Shown here: piece by piece, positions 1 through 7,842 of the stretch
Numbering within the stretch: position 1 is the first letter of the stretch
Layout of the letters: every line of letters starts with the position of its first letter
Source: Chitinophagaceae bacterium
GTDB taxonomy: Bacteria; Bacteroidota; Bacteroidia; Chitinophagales; Chitinophagaceae
Length of the DNA stretch: 64,000 nt
Assembly: GCA_016787065.1 (NCBI GenBank)
Contig: JAEUVD010000031.1
Span: 1 to 64,000 of the forward strand
Direction of reading: 5' to 3'
Made by a program: the position numbers and the translations under genes
The notes under the pieces: generated by a model
What the model saw: only the letters and a program-made list of their open reading frames with translations
Told to the model about the DNA's origin: nothing
Databases searched by the model: none

Positions 1-918
1 AATCAACAATTCTACATCTAACACAACTTCAGCTACAGCTTGTGACAGTTATACTTGGTCAGTAGATGGTAACACATACACTGCTTCAGGTACATACACT
101 AGCACATCAACAAACACTGCTGGTTGTCCTCACACAGAAACGTTGAACTTAACAATCAACAATTCTACATCAAACACAACTTCAGCAACAGCTTGTGATA
201 GCTATACATGGTCTGTAGACGGTATGACTTATACTCAGTCTGGAACATACACAGCTACATCAACAAATGCTGCTGGTTGTCCTCATACAGAAACGTTGAA
301 CTTGACTATCAATGCTTCAACTTCTAACACATCATCAGCAACAGCTTGTGATAGTTATATGTGGTCTGTAGACGGTATGACTTATACTCAGTCTGGAACA
401 TACACAGCTACATCAACAAATGCTGCTGGTTGTCCTCACACAGAAACGTTGAACTTAACAATCAACAATTCTACATCTAACACAACTTCAGCTACAGCTT
501 GTGACAGTTATACTTGGTCAGTAGATGGTAACACATACACTGCTTCAGGTACATACACTAGCACATCAACTAACACTGCTGGTTGTCCTCACACAGAAAC
601 GTTGAACTTAACAATCAATGCTTCAACATCTAACACAACTTCAGCTACTGCTTGTGATAGCTACACATGGTCTGCAGACGGTATGACTTATACTCAAAGC
701 GGAACTTACACAGCTACATCAACAAACGCTGCTGGTTGTCCTCACACAGAAACATTGAACTTAACAATCAATAGTTCAACTTCTAATACAACATCTGAAA
801 CTGCTTGTGGTACATATACATGGTCTTGTAACGGTATGACTTATACTCAATCAGGAACTTATACTTGTACTTCTACAAACAGTGCTGGTTGTACACACAC
901 TGAAATTTTAGTATTAAC
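1..918 (+). repeat. 153-bp in-frame tandem repeat, six units
   Basis: Units start at 1, 154, 307, 460, 613 and 766, each 153 bp (51 codons). The unit at 460 matches the unit at 1 at all but about one base, while neighbouring units differ more, so there is a higher-order period of 459 bp. The unit at 766 is divergent and a shorter relative follows to about 1070. The array continues past the left edge of the window, so the true copy number is unknown. Confidence 0.93.
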
Positions 919-2065
919 TATCACTCCAGGTAATCCAACTACTACAACTATTAGTTCTTGTGTATCTTACACTTGGGCTTGTGATGGTATGACTTACACT
1001 CAGTCTGGTACTTACACATGTGGTACTGGTTGTAACGCTTCTATCTTGATTCTTACAATCAATCCATTACCAGTTGTAACTGCTCCTAATGTAGGTTCTT
1101 GTGGTGGTGCTGTAACTCTAGGTGGTTCACCTGCTGGTGGTACTTGGAACTTACCAAACCCTTACACTGGAAATGCTACATCATACACTTACTTCTATAC
1201 AGATGCTAATGGATGTACAGGTTCTGCTACAGGAACAATTACTGCTCAAAGCGCTACAGTAACTAACTTACAAATCAGTGCTATCACTGGTATTACTGCT
1301 ACTGCAACTTGGACAGGTACTGCTCCTTGGTATGAAATCCGTTGGAAAGTTATCGGTGCTGGTTCTTGGAACCCAACTGTAACTTCTACTTCACCTAACA
1401 AGAACATAACTGGTTTATCTCCAGCTACGAACTACACAGTTGAAGTACGTGGATTCTGTACTACATCTACTCCTGGATCTTGGGTTGGAACTACCTTCAC
1501 AACTAACACTGGTTGTGGTACTCCTACTGGTTTAAATGTTACAAACATTACAGCTACAACTTCTAAGTTGAACTGGACTGCTGTAGCAGGTGCTTCTTAC
1601 TACAATGTTCGTCATCGTAAAGTAGGTGCAACTAGCTGGATTAACGGTACTTCTACTCCAAATTCTAAGACTATCGGTGCTTTACTTCCTAACACAAACT
1701 ACGAGTTCCAAGTTCAAGCGGTATGTGGATCTGCATTAACTGCATGGTCTGCTTCTCAAACATGGACTACTTCTGCTTCACGTGATGCAGTTGCAACTGA
1801 AGTTGCTACTTCTTCTAACGTAAATATCTATCCTAACCCAACTCAAAACGAATTGAATGTTGACTTAACAGTTGAACAATCAACTATCGTTACGTTGAAA
1901 ATGGTTGATATGAGCGGACGCGTTGTTAAACAAGTTCAAGCTAATGCTGAAGTTGGTGTAAATAACATGACAATGAATCTTTCTGATTTATCTAATGGTA
2001 TCTACTCACTTCAAATCTATAGCAACGACCAGTTGACAAACGTAACTCGTGTTACGAAAAACTAA
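2..2065 (+). CDS. Repeat-rich T9SS surface protein (5' end outside window)
   Basis: The frame is already open at the first bases, so the N-terminus and signal peptide lie outside the window; 687 residues are visible. About 305 residues are near-identical 51-residue units containing ACDSYTWS and AGCPHTETLNLTI, followed by one shorter degenerate unit. Then come a PKD/Ig-like stretch and two fibronectin type III-like domains (about residues 415-590). The last 80 residues start at NIYPNP and form a type A T9SS C-terminal sorting domain ending in TRVTKN. It is probably a secreted, surface-anchored adhesin or filament; each unit carries two cysteines that could form disulfides. Codons are strongly biased to ggt, gct, act and tct, suggesting high expression. 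The ligand cannot be inferred. Confidence 0.9.
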   Translation: MNNSTSNTTSATACDSYTWSVDGNTYTASGTYTSTSTNTAGCPHTETLNLTINNSTSNTTSATACDSYTWSVDGMTYTQSGTYTATSTNAAGCPHTETLNLTINASTSNTSSATACDSYMWSVDGMTYTQSGTYTATSTNAAGCPHTETLNLTINNSTSNTTSATACDSYTWSVDGNTYTASGTYTSTSTNTAGCPHTETLNLTINASTSNTTSATACDSYTWSADGMTYTQSGTYTATSTNAAGCPHTETLNLTINSSTSNTTSETACGTYTWSCNGMTYTQSGTYTCTSTNSAGCTHTEILVLTITPGNPTTTTISSCVSYTWACDGMTYTQSGTYTCGTGCNASILILTINPLPVVTAPNVGSCGGAVTLGGSPAGGTWNLPNPYTGNATSYTYFYTDANGCTGSATGTITAQSATVTNLQISAITGITATATWTGTAPWYEIRWKVIGAGSWNPTVTSTSPNKNITGLSPATNYTVEVRGFCTTSTPGSWVGTTFTTNTGCGTPTGLNVTNITATTSKLNWTAVAGASYYNVRHRKVGATSWINGTSTPNSKTIGALLPNTNYEFQVQAVCGSALTAWSASQTWTTSASRDAVATEVATSSNVNIYPNPTQNELNVDLTVEQSTIVTLKMVDMSGRVVKQVQANAEVGVNNMTMNLSDLSNGIYSLQIYSNDQLTNVTRVTKN

Positions 2066-2096
2066 TTTTAAGTAATTAATCTTAGTCATAGAAAAG

Positions 2097-2122
2097 ACCT
2101 CCCTTCGGGGAGGTTTTTTTTT
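2097..2122 (+). terminator. Intrinsic terminator of the repeat protein gene
   Basis: A 7-bp stem (ACCTCCC / GGGAGGT) with a TTCG tetraloop is followed by eight T residues, 31 bp after the stop codon. Confidence 0.9.
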
Positions 2123-2221
2123 GCTTGGAATTCGGAATTGAAGGGTATTCGATCTATTTTTAGTAGCGGAGGCACTATAAAATACAGGATTAAAAATCAT
2201 GTTGGAAGGTCAGTACCAAGC

Positions 2222-2246
2222 AAAAAAAATCCCGCGTTTGGCGGGA
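2222..2246 (-). terminator. Intrinsic terminator downstream of plsX
   Basis: Read on the minus strand, a stem of CCCGC / GCGGG (plus a flanking A-T pair) with a 5-nt loop is followed by eight T residues, just past the plsX stop. Confidence 0.85.
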
Positions 2247-2273
2247 ATGAATAAGTTGTAAGGCTTGTAAATT

Positions 2274-3203
2274 CTATATGATATTTGCTGCGATTTTCTC
2301 ACATACTTTAGACAGAATCATTTTTCTGGCTAAATGTAACATACCGGTAAAGGATACCTTATCCGAAACACCATGGCCAACAACAACAGGTTTATTGCAT
2401 CCCAAAACCGGAACACCACCATAGAGTTTATGGTTGAAACGTTCAAGGAATGGATCTGATAATTTTTGTTGAACCTGAATTACATCATATAGTGATTCAG
2501 CAAATTTCAAAACGACGTTTCCGGTAAAACCTTCACAGATAATAATGTCGGCACTATCGTTTATTAAATCTCTACCTTCTACATTACCAATGAAATTGAT
2601 ATTCGTGTTTTCCTTTAATAAGGGATAAGTAGCCTGTGCTAAGATATTGCCTTTACCTTCTTCCTCTCCGATATTCAATAAAGCCACCGTAGGATTTTCT
2701 TTTCCTTGAATTTCGCGAGCATAAACTGTAGCCAACGTGGCAAACTGATTTAGGTTCTCCGGTTTACAATCCGCATTGATACCAACATCTACCAAAACAC
2801 TTTCAGCGCCACTAATTTGTGGTACCGGACTTGGAATAGTTGGTCGTAAAATACCCTCTGCCAATTTAACAACGTGCGATGCGCCTACCAACATGACACC
2901 GGTATTGCCTGCACTAATAAAAGCATCCACATCACCACGAGCTAACAGGCCAAACCCAACTACTAAGGAAGAATTGGGCTTCTCCTTCATTGCACGAACC
3001 GGATGCTCGTTCATGTCGATAATTTCCGTGGTAGGAATAATTTTTACCTTATTGGCTGTTTCACCTAGACCTGCACGAATTTGCGTTTCATCACCGAGTA
3101 AAACTAAGGTGCAGTCTTGAGTGGTTTCCAGAAACGACAAAACACCCAAACATGCTTGTTCAGGTGCATAATCTCCGCCCATCATGTCCAGTGCTATGCG
3201 CAT
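2274..3203 (-). CDS. plsX: Phosphate acyltransferase PlsX
   Basis: 309 residues, the usual length for PlsX. The N-terminus MRIALDMMGGDYAP and the motifs FISAGNTGVMLVGA and CEGFTGNVVLK are diagnostic of the family. PlsX converts acyl-ACP to acyl-phosphate, the acyl donor for PlsY in phosphatidic acid synthesis, and acts in the cytoplasm at the membrane face. It is the last gene of the operon DUF177-rpmF-plsX, an order conserved widely in bacteria, and an intrinsic terminator follows it. The ATG at 3203 lies 21 bp after the rpmF stop. Confidence 0.97.
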   Translation of the reverse strand: MRIALDMMGGDYAPEQACLGVLSFLETTQDCTLVLLGDETQIRAGLGETANKVKIIPTTEIIDMNEHPVRAMKEKPNSSLVVGFGLLARGDVDAFISAGNTGVMLVGASHVVKLAEGILRPTIPSPVPQISGAESVLVDVGINADCKPENLNQFATLATVYAREIQGKENPTVALLNIGEEEGKGNILAQATYPLLKENTNINFIGNVEGRDLINDSADIIICEGFTGNVVLKFAESLYDVIQVQQKLSDPFLERFNHKLYGGVPVLGCNKPVVVGHGVSDKVSFTGMLHLARKMILSKVCEKIAANII

Positions 3204-3224
3204 AAGACTTTTTTGGGTTTAAAA

Positions 3225-3458
3225 CTAGGCTTCTCCGCCTTCGCTTGGTTCAACGGCTGGAGCAGCTTCTTCTTTAATCGGCTTTTCCATTACCACACGA
3301 CCTTTATAAAACAATTTGTTTTCTACCCAATGAGCGCGATGACGAAGGTGAACTTCACCGGTTGATTTATCTGTGCTCAACGTGTCGATTGTTGCTTTGT
3401 AGTGTGTTCTACGCTTGGCTCCCCGTTGCTGCGAGTGTCTTCTTTTAGGATTAGGCAT
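3225..3458 (-). CDS. rpmF: Large ribosomal subunit protein bL32
   Basis: 77 residues starting [17 protein letters not shown], the typical basic bL32 N-terminus, followed by the conserved THYKAT and [11 protein letters not shown] segments. No zinc-binding cysteines are present, so this is the zinc-free form common in Bacteroidota. An acidic tail ([19 protein letters not shown]) extends slightly beyond the usual core. It sits between the DUF177 gene and plsX in one minus-strand operon, which couples ribosome and membrane lipid synthesis. Confidence 0.97.
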   Translation of the reverse strand: MPNPKRRHSQQRGAKRRTHYKATIDTLSTDKSTGEVHLRHRAHWVENKLFYKGRVVMEKPIKEEAAPAVEPSEGGEA

Positions 3459-3480
3459 TTCGCTTTAATTTATTTCGTTA

Positions 3481-4029
3481 TTAAGATAAGTTATTCTTTT
3501 TTAGTTGTTCCTGAAGGGAGTTATTACCTTCAAGAGGTTGGTTCAACAAATATTTCAGAACTTCAGCATTGCACAAACTGTTTCCGTGTTCATCTTCTCC
3601 ATGTACATGTTGTATAGGGATACAAAGTGTAACAAATTCGAACAGCCACATGGAAACATCGAGTAAACTCTCCGATCGGCCAATATAGGCTACCTCGGCG
3701 TCTTCCTGATTGCTTTTTTCAACTAAATCATCGTCCACTGTTTTTACAAGTAACTCAAATTCATCCCAAAGCGTAATTTCAAAATCGTCTCCGCATCGAT
3801 CGCATGGTATAGTAGCTTTGCCACTGATAAAAAAACGGAGCAACATCGTGCCCGATTTCTTATCCAAAACCATCCGTATTTCAACGAAACTGTTGTGAAA
3901 TTCAGGTTTTTCAATTTTTCCTTCCTGAAATAAATTGTCAAAGAATGTGTCGTCGATCTGGAAACGATATTCATGCTCACCCGGTTTGAGACCTACAAAA
4001 GCAATTTCAAATTCCCGATGATGTTTCAT
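3481..4029 (-). CDS. DUF177 / YceD family protein
   Basis: 182 residues. The context directly before rpmF and the CDRC pair in the middle (about residue 93) match the DUF177 (YceD) family, whose plant and bacterial members affect 23S rRNA accumulation; the role here is inferred from family and context. I place the start at the ATG at 4029. The GTG two codons upstream would overlap an AGGAGG that lies 5 nt before this ATG, a clear Shine-Dalgarno that is unusual in this phylum. First gene of the DUF177-rpmF-plsX operon, with a promoter match at 4059-4090. Confidence 0.88.
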   Translation of the reverse strand: MKHHREFEIAFVGLKPGEHEYRFQIDDTFFDNLFQEGKIEKPEFHNSFVEIRMVLDKKSGTMLLRFFISGKATIPCDRCGDDFEITLWDEFELLVKTVDDDLVEKSNQEDAEVAYIGRSESLLDVSMWLFEFVTLCIPIQHVHGEDEHGNSLCNAEVLKYLLNQPLEGNNSLQEQLKKNNLS

Positions 4030-4058
4030 AACCACCTCCTGGATTTTCGACAGGACGG

Positions 4059-4090
4059 CAAATGTAGGGCATTTTGTGTAAAAACTGCAA
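4059..4090 (-). promoter_or_regulatory. Promoter of the DUF177-rpmF-plsX operon
   Basis: On the minus strand there is TTG (4088-4090), a 21-nt spacer, then TACATTTG (4059-4066), matching the Bacteroidota -33 / -7 pattern TTG...TAnnTTTG. The -7 box ends 29 bp before the DUF177 ATG. Confidence 0.6.
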
Positions 4091-4283
4091 CATGAGGGTT
4101 TATTATTTGTGAATGAAATTTGAGGCGGACGGAAGGATAGTAATTCAAAGGCTGGGTTTGGTCAAAAAGTAAATGGTTCACCCTTGAGGATGAGTGTTTT
4201 TTGGAGCTAGCGCAATTAGAGAACATCCTTTGTTGAAGGTTCACAAGAACAGATTACCTGAATGAAACGGATTTGGCTGAAAT
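4091..4283. other. Intergenic stretch with no recognised gene
   Basis: The 330-bp gap between the DUF177 gene (start 4029) and the next minus-strand gene (stop 4360) holds the promoter at 4059-4090 and the terminator at 4284-4326. The remaining part between them shows no convincing coding, RNA or repeat signal. Confidence 0.6.
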
Positions 4284-4326
4284 AAAAAACCGGTCTATTC
4301 ATTGCTTTCACAAGAATAAACCGGTT
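4284..4326 (-). terminator. Intrinsic terminator of the tail-fibre-like gene
   Basis: Inverted repeat AACCGGT...ACCGGTT, extended by a TATTC/GAATA arm after one mismatch, with a 13-nt loop. On the minus strand it is followed by a T-rich tract. It lies 34 bp beyond the stop at 4360. Confidence 0.75.
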
Positions 4327-4359
4327 CGAAAAAGTTATGCGGTTATTTAGTTGATGCTA

Positions 4360-6225
4360 TTAAGGGTTAATAACTTTTGCAGAAACACGTGTCCAATCGT
4401 TCGCATTGAAATTAGCCGCATTGCCGGAAGCGGTTACATACGCCATACCAACAGTATAGGTTCCGGCTGGCAAATTCGTGAAAATAGTATTCAAGGTTAC
4501 AACATCCCGTTGTCCGTTAATAATTTTATAAAGAGTCCAATCACTGTTCTGATCGAAAATGGTACCACCTGCTGTTTGATAGCCAATGGCAATTCTATTC
4601 ATTTGAGCCCCTGCTGCAGCCGTAGTACCTAAACCAGCCGAGGCAATTACTTCTATTTTTTGCCCGGCTGTAATTGTAACCGTAACCGTACTTCCAATAA
4701 ATTGATATGCGGTATTATCGGATATAACACCTACACTACCATCATTATAAACCGTTGAAGCAATAGTACCGGATACATTACCCCAGCTTGCATCACCGGC
4801 AGCATTACTTACGAGCACTTTATTTGCGGCGGCACCGGTTGTCATTTGAAAGTTCGTGGTTTTTAGGTTACCAGCAACTTCTAATTTTGCAGAAGGGGTT
4901 GTAGTTCCAATTCCTACATTGCCAGTTACCGATGCGTTTACATCCGTGCCATTAACCAGCCATCCATTACTATAGGCTGTTTGAGGATTTACCCACGTTG
5001 CGTTGCCTGAAGCGTCGCTGGACATAAGGTATCCATTCGAAGCGCCCGTTGGCATTTGAAAATTAACTGTTTTGGTGGTTCCATTTACATCAAGTTTAGC
5101 AGTGGGTGTAAAGGTTCCGATACCAACATTTCCTTGTGCTGCATTCGGATTGATAGCCAAATCGGTCCATGCGCTTAAATTTGCATTATGGCCACCAATA
5201 GTTGCCGTGCTACTCGTTTCACCAAGTATTACACTTGCATTCGTGTTACCAAATGCCGCGGCACCACCCCAGGCTCCGGTACTGCCGTAACCACGTATAG
5301 TTACTTGTTGGTTGTCGGTAGTGGTAGGGCCAACATGTAAACGATGTCTCGGTAATGAAGTTCCTATTCCTAAAAAGCCATTCGAACCAATCATGCGCAT
5401 AAACTCTGCGGTTGGAAGGGATGTTCCTCCATTAAGCAGACCTCCTTTAAATATTATATCACCATGTAAAGCATTCGGATTAAAGCCATTATTCCAATAG
5501 TTTCTTCCGGTTTGAAAAATAATATTGCCACCAGCTTGTCCACCCGCACTATTCGAATTTCCTCCATTGATAGTAACATCGCCACCACTGGCACCGAAGC
5601 CGCTATAAAAAGCACTTCCGGCGTCTATAGAGATCGAGCCTCCACTGGCCCCAGCGCTTGTACCACTTCCGTTACCTAATCTTTTAAATGTATTTCCGGT
5701 AAAGCGAATATTACCGTTCACTTCAAGTTTTTCGCTTGGTGTACTGGTGCCAATACCCACATTGCCGCTATTCGTATTGCTGAGGTTATTTCCTGAATTA
5801 AGCCAATCGCCCGAAGTTTTAGCATGTAAGGCATAAGGCACACTATTCAGAGAGGATGTACCTGAAATGGTATAATTCGTGCCACCGGTAGGGTCAACAT
5901 CTACCTTTAAAAAGTAACTACCACTTTGCCAGTTGATGGCATTCATGGTGCCGATAGAAGGAGTTCCAGCGCCGATTTCAAGATTTAATAAACCTAACGA
6001 AGTAGTTGTGGAAGTTTGCGTTTCTTCATATACAACCGTGCCACTTATTGAACCTTGAAGAATAGAAAATCGAACACCAACAGGTGAACTATTAATAGTA
6101 CTACCACTTCCATCGCGAACGATGGTTTGATAGGGAACACGTAAAGGTGCTTGTGCAAAATGTTTAACCGATATGGTTAGAAATGCAAGAAGCAGTAAAC
6201 TGAAAATGGAAAAGTTTTGTTTCAT
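4360..6225 (-). CDS. Exported protein with tail-fibre-like GNVGIGT repeats
   Basis: 621 residues from the ATG at 6225. The frame runs 22 codons further upstream, but this start gives a clean signal peptide (MKQNFSIFSLLLLAF...HFAQA). An N-terminal domain of about 150 residues (PYQTIVRDGSG, EETQTSTTTSLGLLNLEIG) precedes spaced copies of the motif GNVGIGTxTPxxKLEVxG at about residues 155, 290, 370 and 435. Such motifs occur in trimeric tail-fibre-like and adhesin-like proteins of Bacteroidota. The C-terminal 130 residues look like a beta-sandwich. No T9SS sorting domain is visible at the end, unlike the other large secreted proteins here. Function unknown; probably surface-exposed. Confidence 0.8.
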   Translation of the reverse strand: MKQNFSIFSLLLLAFLTISVKHFAQAPLRVPYQTIVRDGSGSTINSSPVGVRFSILQGSISGTVVYEETQTSTTTSLGLLNLEIGAGTPSIGTMNAINWQSGSYFLKVDVDPTGGTNYTISGTSSLNSVPYALHAKTSGDWLNSGNNLSNTNSGNVGIGTSTPSEKLEVNGNIRFTGNTFKRLGNGSGTSAGASGGSISIDAGSAFYSGFGASGGDVTINGGNSNSAGGQAGGNIIFQTGRNYWNNGFNPNALHGDIIFKGGLLNGGTSLPTAEFMRMIGSNGFLGIGTSLPRHRLHVGPTTTDNQQVTIRGYGSTGAWGGAAAFGNTNASVILGETSSTATIGGHNANLSAWTDLAINPNAAQGNVGIGTFTPTAKLDVNGTTKTVNFQMPTGASNGYLMSSDASGNATWVNPQTAYSNGWLVNGTDVNASVTGNVGIGTTTPSAKLEVAGNLKTTNFQMTTGAAANKVLVSNAAGDASWGNVSGTIASTVYNDGSVGVISDNTAYQFIGSTVTVTITAGQKIEVIASAGLGTTAAAGAQMNRIAIGYQTAGGTIFDQNSDWTLYKIINGQRDVVTLNTIFTNLPAGTYTVGMAYVTASGNAANFNANDWTRVSAKVINP

Positions 6226-6456
6226 GTTTGGAAGATTGGTTTTAAAAGGGTGAGAAAAATGGAGTAGGTTATTTACGAACTTTTTCTTCATTCAATTTTC
6301 ATGGTTGATTTACTTATCGGGATGAATTACATAGTTTGGTTAGTGTAAATGTAAACACACAAAAAGTGCTATTGAGAGGAAGTCGTTTAATTGAATGTGG
6401 GAGTCGAAGAATACAAACTTTAAGTAGAAGAGTACGAGATGTATTCGATTAGGCAT

Positions 6457-6486
6457 AAAAAAAACCGACAAGTTACTTGCCGGTTT
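6457..6486 (-). terminator. Intrinsic terminator after the gyrA-TPR operon
   Basis: Minus-strand stem AAACCG-G-CAAG / CUUG-U-CGGUUU (11 bp including a G-U pair) with a 3-nt loop and a following T tract, 23 bp past the TPR gene stop. Confidence 0.85.
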
Positions 6487-6508
6487 CTTGAAATTATTTC
6501 AAAGTAGA

Positions 6509-7807
6509 TTAGCGCACGCTATCGTATTTCTTTTTCATTTCTTCACTCTTATCAGTTTTGCCTAATAGGTTGAAGCATTGCATGATACCGTATAACGCAG
6601 ATTTGTAATTGTCGCGATTACTATCATTGATACCTTCCGCTTCTGAAAGGGTTTTAGCTTTTTCAAGATAGGGGAGACTTTTATTAATTAGCTCATCGCG
6701 TTGTGGTTTCATTTCAGCATATTTTTTGTCTTCTGCTTTCACCATAATATCATTCACTTCTTTCGCTTGATTGAAATAAATTAATCCGGTAAAAAACTGT
6801 CCATATACATTATTAGCATCCTTTTCAATAACCTTTGTAAAGTTATCAAGCGCTAATTTTTCCAAATCCTTTGAATTAGATGGTTTGGTTCCTTTTTCAG
6901 GATTAGCCATTTTGTAATAGGTTTGTCCGAGAAGAATATACAAATCCACTTTACTTGGATCAGCCGCAATACCTTCTTTTAATTTTGCGATAGCTTCTTC
7001 CGAACGATTCATTTTTATGCTGTAATTGATTTCCTGATCGAGTAGTTTTTTATCCTTTGGAAATTTGGTTCTTGCCGTTTTTATGGTTGCATTCCATTTA
7101 GCATCGTCATTTTTTCGCTCATATAATTCCAATAACATGAGGTATAAGTCGGATGAATTCAAGAACGGGCTTCCAGCAGATTCTTCTAAAATGTCGACCG
7201 CTTTTTCTTCGCCTGCTTGATACAAACTATACCCTTGATAATATTTTGCGGTTGCATTCAAGGTATCAATTTGAGGAACGCCTTTATAAAAATTCCCTTT
7301 ATCTATACCGGTAATTTTAGCGGTATTTTCAAAATTCTTCGCTGCATCATTAAATTTACCTGCATTCATAGCATTAATACCATTGTTATAATGAATAAAA
7401 GCGAGATTTGAAATCAAAGGCATTAATTCTTCTTTGCTATACTTCGGATCCAACGACATGGCTTTGCTATAAGCTTCGGCTGCAATCGCTAAGGCATCCG
7501 GATTGTTTTTATGTAATTCGGCGGCAGGTAATAAACCTAGAGCATAAGGGTTACCGTTCAGAACAAATTCTAACATGGGCATATCTTCATGTTTGGTTCC
7601 GATGGCTTGATAAATAACCGCTTTAAGCAACCACGCTTTCGCATTTCCTGAAGTAGATTCATTTAATACAGCCTGGTCAATTTGTTCTTTTGCTTTCGCA
7701 ATATCATTGTCTTTCAAACTTTGAATCGTGCTTTGAATTGCCGATTTTTGTGACCATAGAGCACTTGTGCTTAGCATCAGGGCAAGGGCCAATACAACTT
7801 TTTTCAT
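6509..7807 (-). CDS. Exported tetratricopeptide repeat protein
   Basis: 432 residues with a signal peptide (MKKVVLALALMLSTSALWSQ) and many TPR-like helical pairs, for example around AIAAEAYSKAMSLDPKY, AIAKLKEGIAADPSKVD and ALDNFTKVIEKDANN. Probably a periplasmic protein-interaction scaffold; partner unknown. Its start is 35 bp after the gyrA stop, so the two are likely cotranscribed. A TPR gene after gyrA is a recurring arrangement in Bacteroidota. No lipobox cysteine follows the signal peptide. Confidence 0.85.
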   Translation of the reverse strand: MKKVVLALALMLSTSALWSQKSAIQSTIQSLKDNDIAKAKEQIDQAVLNESTSGNAKAWLLKAVIYQAIGTKHEDMPMLEFVLNGNPYALGLLPAAELHKNNPDALAIAAEAYSKAMSLDPKYSKEELMPLISNLAFIHYNNGINAMNAGKFNDAAKNFENTAKITGIDKGNFYKGVPQIDTLNATAKYYQGYSLYQAGEEKAVDILEESAGSPFLNSSDLYLMLLELYERKNDDAKWNATIKTARTKFPKDKKLLDQEINYSIKMNRSEEAIAKLKEGIAADPSKVDLYILLGQTYYKMANPEKGTKPSNSKDLEKLALDNFTKVIEKDANNVYGQFFTGLIYFNQAKEVNDIMVKAEDKKYAEMKPQRDELINKSLPYLEKAKTLSEAEGINDSNRDNYKSALYGIMQCFNLLGKTDKSEEMKKKYDSVR

Positions 7808-7842
7808 GTTTTTTCTTTTAAGGATTTCAATCCGGAACGAAA

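Noticed and set aside
1..918. Regular repeats suggesting a CRISPR array
   Set aside because: The 153-bp units are continuous, in frame and encode a conserved 51-residue domain; there are no short repeats with unique spacers.
4026..4244. 72-codon minus-strand reading frame upstream of the DUF177 gene
   Set aside because: It overlaps the DUF177 start in another frame, contains the predicted promoter, and its composition is not protein-like.
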